Below are positions 17,770 to 23,367 of a stretch of DNA of 36,697 bases, in pieces. Each line of letters begins with the position of its first letter. The stretch's first letter is position 1. The stretch spans positions 1-36,697 of the IMG/VR virus record IMGVR_UViG_3300025889_000371; one strand, written 5' to 3'. This DNA is from a virus. Below the pieces are notes generated by a model. That model saw nothing but the letters and a program-made list of their open reading frames with translations. It searched no databases and was not told where the DNA came from. The translations under genes were made by a program, and so were the position numbers.

Positions 17770-18432
17770 ATGGTCTTCAACATAGATTCAGTAGACGAGT
17801 TCTTCAGACAAACTGAAAGAGCCCTTGACATCGACATTACTGATGGTCACAGACTCGTACACCAATACGATTCTTTTAGAGCTTATAGCTGGATTGTCAG
17901 AATCCCTGATATCAGCGAGCTTGTTCAAAATGTCGAGAACACCTTCAACTTCTCAGACGGTAATGACATCCTATCCCTAGCTGCAAAAAAGATCTCAGGT
18001 CTATCTTTCGCCGTAGGTGTCATCCAAGCTGACAAAGTAAACGATAAGTTCCACTATCCTGGCAGACCGACAACTAACCCTGTCACCTTCACATTCGATA
18101 ACCTTCTAAAGGGCGATGTTGAAAAACTTCTGTACACTTGGATGAGAACTTCATACGACCCAATCTTTGGTGTCCATTCCTCACCCGTTGTAGCTGGCGA
18201 TCAGTTCAAGAGAACCATCGAGATCATCCAACTCGATCACCAAAGAAACCCTGCCAAGCTAATCAAGCTCTACGGTGCTTTCCCAACTAAGTACCAGATT
18301 CAGGATCTAGATTACGCCAACGACGCATTCAACACCATTGAGTGCGAGGTCAAGTATGACTTCATGACCGTTTACAACGTCGAGGACAACGCCTTTGAGA
18401 ACTTCCTCGGGTCAATCATACCGGGACTATAA
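17770..18432 (+). CDS. 19: Tail tube protein (T4 gp19)
   Basis: This 220-residue protein follows the sheath gene, the fixed order of contractile phages, and forms the hexameric rings of the inner tail tube. Typical features are the strand segments KISGLSFAVGVIQADKVNDK and FHYPGRPTTNPVTFTFDNLL, then the LLYTWMRTSYDPIFG helix, and the later strand RTIEIIQLDHQRNPAKLIKL ahead of YGAFPTKYQIQDLDYAND with the typical ending IECEVKYDFMTV. T4 gp19 is 163 residues, so there is an extra N-terminal helix-containing region of about 40 residues (DEFFRQTERALDIDIT) seen in some larger relatives. It has its own upstream box and ends in a hairpin region. Highly likely to be right. Confidence 0.92.
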   Translation: MVFNIDSVDEFFRQTERALDIDITDGHRLVHQYDSFRAYSWIVRIPDISELVQNVENTFNFSDGNDILSLAAKKISGLSFAVGVIQADKVNDKFHYPGRPTTNPVTFTFDNLLKGDVEKLLYTWMRTSYDPIFGVHSSPVVAGDQFKRTIEIIQLDHQRNPAKLIKLYGAFPTKYQIQDLDYANDAFNTIECEVKYDFMTVYNVEDNAFENFLGSIIPGL

Positions 18433-18437
18433 AATTA

Positions 18438-18460
18438 AAATAATTTTTCAATAACTTAGG
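18438..18460 (+). repeat. Second copy of the AAATAATTT...ATAACTTAGG element
   Basis: This 23-base stretch shares AAATAATTT at its left end and ATAACTTAGG at its right end with 13118-13142; the middle differs by two bases in length. The last two G residues form the first pairs of the following hairpin. It is upstream of the 808-residue gene, as the other copy is upstream of gp13. Confidence 0.4.
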
Positions 18461-18495
18461 CTCCTCATTCTTATATTAGATGGGGAGCCATATTT
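18459..18495 (+). terminator. Hairpin after gp19
   Basis: GGCTCCTCAT (18459-18468) pairs with ATGGGGAGCC (18480-18489) as a 10-bp stem with one U-G pair, loop of 11 bases, followed by ATATTTA. It closes the sheath-tube unit and ends ten bases before the next gene. The T-tract is weak, so it may attenuate rather than stop transcription. Confidence 0.6.
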
Positions 18496-18498
18496 ACT

Positions 18499-20925
18499 AT
18501 GGGCGACATTCTAAACTACTTCCATAAGAACTACCAGAAGGTAGGGGTCAATCTATTTGAAGGCAGGACCGACTTCAATAAATACTTTCCTAAGAAAGCA
18601 GACGGAACATCACTAGGTCCAGAAGATTACCAACAGATCCTAACCGCTGCTACGTCGCCCGTCAGCCAGCCTACAGAAGAGATAGCAAAGCAAAACTCAG
18701 AGGCTGGCAATCCGTATGTGTTCTTCACCTATCCGAATTCATTTGGTGATCCTAGATATATATTCAAGGACGGAGCAGGAACGATTCATGGCTTTAAGGG
18801 CAGGGTCATTGACAAGTCTTTCTACGATATGATTGTAGCTGAGATACAAAGAAGAATAAAGGATAAAGAGATAGCAGACGAAGCTCCGCCTGACATTGTT
18901 TCTACCGAGGAGCAAGAGAAGCTAAATACTGAAACCATACAACATCAAGCATATGAATTCACAGACGAAGAGAAAGCAGAGGCAGCACAAGCCCTAAAGA
19001 AATCTGGGGTTGAAGACCTTGACGATCCAGATAAAGCAGTAGAGCAGTTTGCAGCATTTCTAACAGAAGATCCAAATAACCTGACAGGGTTCAACGCAAA
19101 GTTCTGGAAGTCTGTGTACGGCTCTGCACAAACCAGAGATCTTCCCCCAGCAGTTCAGAAAGAACTCTTTGATATCCATATAGATTACTACAAGATTGCA
19201 TCTCTAGTTGATGACAACGGAGTAATTCGACAAGAAGATTTAACTGAGAGAATGAAGGATGTTCTAGAGACAACTTACTCAAGAGACTCTTGCAAAGCTT
19301 TGTGGGCGGGAAGCTTTTCTAGTAGGTCAGCAGCACTCCAAAGAATAGCCCCATCTTACGCAGGTTGGTTTGACGGACTAGATCCAACTGGAGACCGTGA
19401 GATAGATAACTACGGGTTTAGCGTGAAGAGAGGAGGTTCAAGCCTCAAAGCCATGAGACTTGGTAATCTGCAAGACAAGCTATGTGATGCAAAGATCGTT
19501 GATGGTTTGGGTAATGAAGAACCTCTTGTAAAATCTTCAAGTTCTGAAGGCGGAGTAGCTCTTAGAGCAATAAAGACTAAAAAGGAAGATATTATTGTCA
19601 ATGCTTTGAACCTCGCTATAAACAGAAATCACTATAATGAGGAACAAACCCGCGAGGCAATTGAACAACTTACTGCTGCTGTCACGGATATCGTGAAGCA
19701 GTCCAAGCAAGTAGGCGAAGGGTTGGGGGTTCTTCTAGGAGAAAGCCAAGAAGCATTGGTAGGTGATTTACAGGAGATCTTAGGAGACTCCTTTGATGTT
19801 ACGACAACCGAAGAAGCTGTGAAAAGCTTCCTGGCTGCTACTCTCAAGGAGACCTATGCTTTTGCTTCTCTTATAAAAAAGATTGGTATTGTCCCCGTAG
19901 AAGTTGTATCAACGGGAAGATTCTCTTCTACCTCTAACAAGAGAGACTATCAATTTAAGTTCCAGACTCCAGAACAGGCAAGAGAATTTGAACAGAAGTA
20001 TGAAAAAGCAACGGGCATAAAGTTAGATAAGACAGGAGAAACTTCAATCGGTGTTTCCGTAAAAGCGTATCTAAGCTCCTCTATGAAAGGTGGAACAGGA
20101 TCTGTAAACAAGCTGTACGGAGCCTCAGAAAAAGCCCAAAGACTAAGACAAGAAAGAGATCAAGCCTTCTTCGATTCAACCGTCGCAGACCCAAAAAAGA
20201 GAGGAGATATTTATAGAAGCCTTATTGAAGGAAGGGAGATATACGACTCAATCGTCAGCCTCCCCATAAGACTAACTAGCGACCAATCCCTTTCCCCAGA
20301 GCAACTATCACACAGCCTTGAAACTATCGCTGGTGCTTTGACAAGCATGAAAGGAAAGAAGACAGATGTTGCTACCAACGTGCTTGTAAATAAAGCTTTA
20401 GCAATTTATAATGATTACCTTTCTAAAGGTCCGACTGATTCAAAGTCTTTGGGAGAGATAGGACACGTTCTCAGTAAGGCTATGAGAGTGTCAGAAGCAT
20501 CAAAGAGTGAATCCAATCTAAGAGCCTTAGCTACCACTGAGTTCTTTGATAGTGTGTTTACCCCTGAAGATGAGATTGTATCTATATCCCACAACGGAAA
20601 GCAATACAACACATCTGCCCATAAGCTAATGTTCTACATTCTTGAGAACGGAACACCTCGGATGAACAAGGAAGGAAACTTTTACTTTGAGATGGGAGGA
20701 GTCAATATTGGTTCCACCGCCTTCAGCAGAAAAGAAGGCAGAAACATTCTTGCGATGTCATTCAACGCAGAGGCACTTCTAGAAGATGGAATCCTCACAG
20801 AGATCGAAGGAGACAAAAAAGCTCTTCAAGCACTCGGTGAAATGAGATCCGAATTAGACAAAGAAGATGTCCTTGGAAAGTTTAATCAACTCATCGAATT
20901 GGTACAGAAAGCAATTACCGGGTAA
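18499..20925 (+). CDS. Large late protein of unknown function, possibly virion-internal
   Basis: This 808-residue protein is not recognised. It is hydrophilic and largely helical, with no membrane segment or signal. Residues 1-130 begin with MGDILNYFHKNYQKVGVNLF and include YVFFTYPNSFGDPRYIFKDG; 130-200 is acidic and Glu-rich; the centre contains a Ser-rich patch (SFSSRSAALQRIAPSYAGWF) and Lys/Glu-rich helices; the last third includes NGKQYNTSAHKLMFYILENG and FYFEMGGVNIGSTAF, a possible small alpha/beta domain. It is behind the tail tube, where phages often keep tape-measure, internal or ejected proteins, but the low hydrophobicity and lack of long heptads argue against a tape measure. The last 72 bases overlap a convergent gene on the minus strand. 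Confidence 0.75.
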   Translation: MGDILNYFHKNYQKVGVNLFEGRTDFNKYFPKKADGTSLGPEDYQQILTAATSPVSQPTEEIAKQNSEAGNPYVFFTYPNSFGDPRYIFKDGAGTIHGFKGRVIDKSFYDMIVAEIQRRIKDKEIADEAPPDIVSTEEQEKLNTETIQHQAYEFTDEEKAEAAQALKKSGVEDLDDPDKAVEQFAAFLTEDPNNLTGFNAKFWKSVYGSAQTRDLPPAVQKELFDIHIDYYKIASLVDDNGVIRQEDLTERMKDVLETTYSRDSCKALWAGSFSSRSAALQRIAPSYAGWFDGLDPTGDREIDNYGFSVKRGGSSLKAMRLGNLQDKLCDAKIVDGLGNEEPLVKSSSSEGGVALRAIKTKKEDIIVNALNLAINRNHYNEEQTREAIEQLTAAVTDIVKQSKQVGEGLGVLLGESQEALVGDLQEILGDSFDVTTTEEAVKSFLAATLKETYAFASLIKKIGIVPVEVVSTGRFSSTSNKRDYQFKFQTPEQAREFEQKYEKATGIKLDKTGETSIGVSVKAYLSSSMKGGTGSVNKLYGASEKAQRLRQERDQAFFDSTVADPKKRGDIYRSLIEGREIYDSIVSLPIRLTSDQSLSPEQLSHSLETIAGALTSMKGKKTDVATNVLVNKALAIYNDYLSKGPTDSKSLGEIGHVLSKAMRVSEASKSESNLRALATTEFFDSVFTPEDEIVSISHNGKQYNTSAHKLMFYILENGTPRMNKEGNFYFEMGGVNIGSTAFSRKEGRNILAMSFNAEALLEDGILTEIEGDKKALQALGEMRSELDKEDVLGKFNQLIELVQKAITG

Positions 20926-21360
20926 TTTAGCCTTATCGATTCCTGGAACATTGACGTTTGTTATTGCGATTGCTTTTCGTCTATCTTTCTTGTAGACTAG
21001 CATCCAATCCTTTCCTGCCTTCTTTCCATCTCTTTTAGCCTGTTCTATGAACTCCCATAGCTTGGACTTCCTGTTCAGCACATCGTCCAAGTTTACTTTG
21101 TAACCGTTCTTACACTCGATTACAAACCTGAAATTTTGTGGAGTTATCAGGTCGCCATATACTTTAATATGCTCGGGAAGGGCATGGGTCGTAGCAAAAG
21201 CTCCCGATCCAGGAGACCTACAAAAATCGGTTGTCTCAAAGGTTTCATTAAGAATCTTAGCCACTGAGTTCTCGTAGCGATTCCCTTTAGCCTTTCCATT
21301 AACCCTTGTTTTTCTTTTGGTGAAGTCACCATTAGAAAGAATATCTTCATAATCTTTCAT
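20854..21360 (-). CDS. Hjc-like Holliday junction resolvase / PD-(D/E)xK nuclease
   Basis: This 168-residue protein carries the nuclease core seen in archaeal and phage Hjc-type resolvases: GNRYENSVAKIL with E30, CRSPGSGAF (R48 and a Ser, the Hjc R-x-x-x-S-G pattern), YGDLI with D70, and FVIECKNGYKVN with E82 and K84, followed by basic helices (NRKSKLWEFIEQAKRDGKKA). These would resolve branched recombination and replication DNA, a job done in T4 by gp49, which is not seen here. It is on the minus strand, starts with ATG 16 bases from the divergent ribbon-helix-helix gene, and its last 72 bases lie inside the 3' end of the unrelated large gene. Nuclease fold is clear; the exact substrate is inferred. 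Confidence 0.8.
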   Translation of the reverse strand: MKDYEDILSNGDFTKRKTRVNGKAKGNRYENSVAKILNETFETTDFCRSPGSGAFATTHALPEHIKVYGDLITPQNFRFVIECKNGYKVNLDDVLNRKSKLWEFIEQAKRDGKKAGKDWMLVYKKDRRKAIAITNVNVPGIDKAKLPGNCFLYQFDELIKLSKDIFFV

Positions 21361-21364
21361 AAAC

Positions 21365-21370
21365 TATAAT
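21365..21370 (+). promoter_or_regulatory. TATAAT box before the 101-residue gene
   Basis: TATAAT is an exact bacterial -10 consensus and ends six bases before the ATG at 21377, which would place the transcription start at or beside the start codon. No good -35 (TTGACA) is visible 17 bases upstream. It lies in the 16-base gap between divergent genes. It is a candidate promoter only. Confidence 0.35.
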
Positions 21371-21376
21371 AGTAAT

Positions 21377-21682
21377 ATGGCGAAAGAAAAAACCGAAAAA
21401 CTTTCAGGAACAAAAATTAACTCCTCAGGCAGACGAATCACGATCCGCATCAAACTAGATCAAGAAGAGTCCGAAGGCTGGGAGCAGATCCTCCAAATGC
21501 TCTCAGGAGCAGGTGAGACTGTAAACGCAGATGAGCTTGCCAAGGCATTCCTCATGCGTGGTGCAAATGCGTTCCTGGCAGAACTTAGAGAAGTTGCCCA
21601 AAAAGCTCAGGAAGAGCAGGAAGGCAGCGAGCAAGAAGAATCTAAACTTATAGTACCGGATAGCAAAATCATTGTCCCATGA
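21377..21682 (+). CDS. Small ribbon-helix-helix-like protein
   Basis: This 101-residue protein has a Lys-rich start, a likely beta strand RRITIRIKLD (19-28), a helix ESEGWEQILQMLSG (31-44) and a second helix NADELAKAFLMRGANAFLAEL (50-70), the order of a ribbon-helix-helix DNA-binding domain. It continues as a Glu/Gln-rich helix and ends with two copies of a hexamer, SKLIVP (89-94) and SKIIVP (96-101), joined by an Asp. The copies use different codons. The C-terminus may be a docking peptide for a partner. It lies beside the late sigma gene, so a transcription role is possible but not shown. The final 4 bases overlap the next gene (ATGA). Confidence 0.6.
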   Translation: MAKEKTEKLSGTKINSSGRRITIRIKLDQEESEGWEQILQMLSGAGETVNADELAKAFLMRGANAFLAELREVAQKAQEEQEGSEQEESKLIVPDSKIIVP

Positions 21683-22011
21683 GATCAGTAATTGAACTGT
21701 GTTCCGAAGAGGACGTAAACAGCGTCTTCAAGAACAAAGTGAACAAGGATTTTTATGTCCTCTACACCAGCCTTTGGCAAGAAACTTGTGAAAAGATCTC
21801 CGATCTCTTAGAAGATTGGAAAGATCAAGAAGGGGAGGAGACATTGTACGTCATCAACTCTTGGGATACCCCGGCTGCCTTTGCGTCGTATTCGATCACG
21901 GTAGCTCCTTCTTTGATGCACGTTTCAGACGGAAAGATTAGTTCCGTGGACATAGAGTATCCTAAGATCTACGACTTCTTCAGCGTAGAGGAGACTACTC
22001 AAGAGGCTTAA
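21679..22011 (+). CDS. Degenerate thioredoxin-fold protein
   Basis: This 110-residue protein has the layout of thioredoxin: strand FYVLYTSLW (25-33), the active-site position WQETC (33-37), a helix, a strand ETLYVINSW and a likely cis-proline segment VAPSLMHV (P77), then a final strand and helix. In standard thioredoxin the motif is WCGPC; here the first Cys is Gln and only C37 is left. It could therefore not form the intramolecular disulfide, and may act by another chemistry or only bind, as in several phage thioredoxin-like proteins that serve as polymerase processivity or assembly partners. It overlaps the gene before by 4 bases and the convergent sigma gene by 17 bases. Fold call is from pattern only. 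Confidence 0.6.
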   Translation: MRSVIELCSEEDVNSVFKNKVNKDFYVLYTSLWQETCEKISDLLEDWKDQEGEETLYVINSWDTPAAFASYSITVAPSLMHVSDGKISSVDIEYPKIYDFFSVEETTQEA

Positions 22012-22378
22012 TAAAACCTTCAGGCGTCTTGTTCTCACCTTTTATATCTCTATATTCGTGCAGCTTCTCTTGATACCTTTTGTTTTTGGTATACTGAAGC
22101 TTGAGATGATTGAGAATAGAGGTGGTAAAGTAGTTGAAGGCTTTCCCTTTTTCTGGACTAAAGTTTGGAAGAATTTTTAAGATGAGCAAGAAACATTCTT
22201 GTTTTGCGTCATCGAAATCGACTTTAAACTTGAAGCTGTGGATAATGCTGCTGATGAGTAGATCAAACATCTTGAAAATCTCCTCCTCAAACTGCTCAGG
22301 GTCTCTCTGGTAGTTAAGTATTGTCTGCTCAAACTCCTTATTGTTTATATAGTGAGTTTTTTTCTTTTTGCTTGCCAC
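21995..22378 (-). CDS. 55: Late sigma factor, gp55-like
   Basis: This 127-residue protein resembles the T4 late sigma gp55, which recruits host RNA polymerase to TATAAATA promoters. The opening HYINNKEFEQTILNYQRDP matches T4 YNYVNNKELLQAIIDWK, and the core FDDAKQECFLLILKILPNFS with KGKAFNYFTTSILNHLKLQY and the basic NKRYQEKLHEYRD match the T4 sigma-2-like region ([20 protein letters not shown] ... [20 protein letters not shown]). It is shorter than T4 gp55 (185) and ends GFIKPLE, without the T4 clamp-binding tail. The GTG at 22378 is chosen because it places MASKKKKTHY just before the conserved part; a TTG at 22426 would run into the divergent gene. No clear Shine-Dalgarno is seen. Confidence 0.8.
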   Translation of the reverse strand: MASKKKKTHYINNKEFEQTILNYQRDPEQFEEEIFKMFDLLISSIIHSFKFKVDFDDAKQECFLLILKILPNFSPEKGKAFNYFTTSILNHLKLQYTKNKRYQEKLHEYRDIKGENKTPEGFIKPLE

Positions 22379-22391
22379 GACTAATGTAAGT

Positions 22392-23366
22392 ATGGACCTA
22401 CACAGTATTTCAGATAATTTCCGCAAAGAAGATATATTTCGTGAAGAAGTACGTCCCTCCGATATTCTGTTCCTTCACGAAAATTATATTGAGGACACCG
22501 TAAATAAAGAAGTACTACCGTATACTCCAGCGGTATTGAAGACTCTCTTTGATTGTCTAAATGAGGCTGGTATACCTCCCGAAAAGTTTAACTGCTTGGG
22601 AGTCGTTAAGTGGGTTGGTGCATCTGACCTAACCCTTCTCAACGAGGATATCGAAAAGTTCCGAGAGATGCTATGGGAAGATCTTGATAAGATCCAACCG
22701 AAAGTAATCGTAACCTTTGGAACGGTCCCCCTTAGAATCATTAGTAAGCACCGCACCGTCGGTGAAAGGCAAGGTGTACCTTTTGAAATGGAGGATGAAA
22801 AAGGGAGAGTCATCAAGGTTCTCCCTACCTTCAACCCCATCTCTGTTCACAGCGAGCCTGTATACAGAACACAGTTTATCGAAGACTTGTTCAACGCGTA
22901 CAACTGGCTACGAAGTGATGACAGACCGAAGAGGTCTAAGAACTATTTTACAGCAAAGACTGTAGAAGAAGCTCTGGAAGTAATCAAGAAGTATGCGGAG
23001 TCTGAGGAATCCATAGCTATCGATATCGAGACAACTGGTCTTGACCACAAGCTAGACAAGATGCAGACCATCGGATTCTCTAACGCCAAGCATGAAGCAG
23101 ATGTAATTCCTATACATCACCCAGAGGCGGACTTTAATGAAGATGAGATCCAGACGATCCTCACAGCCCTACAGGACGTATTCATCAACGGGGCTAGAAA
23201 GTATTTGCAGAACTGCAAGTTCGATATCAAGTTTCTTATGAACTCTGGTATCACTAGGTTCCGAAAGATCTACGATACACAGATACTACACTCTCTGATT
23301 GACGAGAACAGAAGGCATGGTCTCGCTTCAATTGTAAGACAATATTTTCCAGAAGAGGTAATGTAA
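22392..23366 (+). CDS. DNA polymerase I-family: UDG-like domain plus 3'-5' exonuclease part
   Basis: This 324-residue protein has two parts. Residues 1 to about 180 resemble the family 4 uracil-DNA-glycosylase fold as fused to the PolA of phages such as SPO1 (LPYTPAVLKTLFDCLNEAGI, KVIVTFGTVPLRIISKH, VLPTFNPIS), but the GEAPG motif is absent and the usual His-Pro is Asn-Pro, so it is likely inactive. Residues 190-324 hold the first two proofreading motifs: Exo I AIDIETTGL (D211, E213) and Exo II NCKFDIKFL (N274, D278), then DTQILHSLIDENRRHGLAS. It stops before the third motif, which is on the next gene. The ATG at 22392 is preferred over an upstream TTG at 22368. A 5-base duplication causes the break (see repeat). 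Confidence 0.9.
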   Translation: MDLHSISDNFRKEDIFREEVRPSDILFLHENYIEDTVNKEVLPYTPAVLKTLFDCLNEAGIPPEKFNCLGVVKWVGASDLTLLNEDIEKFREMLWEDLDKIQPKVIVTFGTVPLRIISKHRTVGERQGVPFEMEDEKGRVIKVLPTFNPISVHSEPVYRTQFIEDLFNAYNWLRSDDRPKRSKNYFTAKTVEEALEVIKKYAESEESIAIDIETTGLDHKLDKMQTIGFSNAKHEADVIPIHHPEADFNEDEIQTILTALQDVFINGARKYLQNCKFDIKFLMNSGITRFRKIYDTQILHSLIDENRRHGLASIVRQYFPEEVM

Positions 23367-23367
23367 T
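23358..23367 (+). repeat. 5-bp tandem duplication GTAAT GTAAT at the polymerase break
   Basis: Two adjacent copies of GTAAT create the TAATG stop/start junction between the two halves of the DNA polymerase. Deleting one copy joins the frames as ...EEVM-LTVT... with no stop, giving a single protein of about 856 residues. This is what a slipped-strand duplication, an assembly error, or a stable gene split would leave. Confidence 0.9.

Noticed and set aside
18480-18524. ATG inside the hairpin before the 808-residue gene
   Set aside because: It is out of frame with the gene and stops after about 15 codons.
21377-21682. T4 gp33 (late co-activator) homologue
   Set aside because: Size and location beside gp55 fit, but there is no sequence match and the C-terminus differs from the T4 clamp-binding LDFLL end.
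22321-22353. Sigma-70-like promoter (TTGTCT and TATAGT) upstream of the polymerase
   Set aside because: The spacing is 21 bases (19 to an alternative TATATA), outside the usual 16-18, so it cannot be supported.
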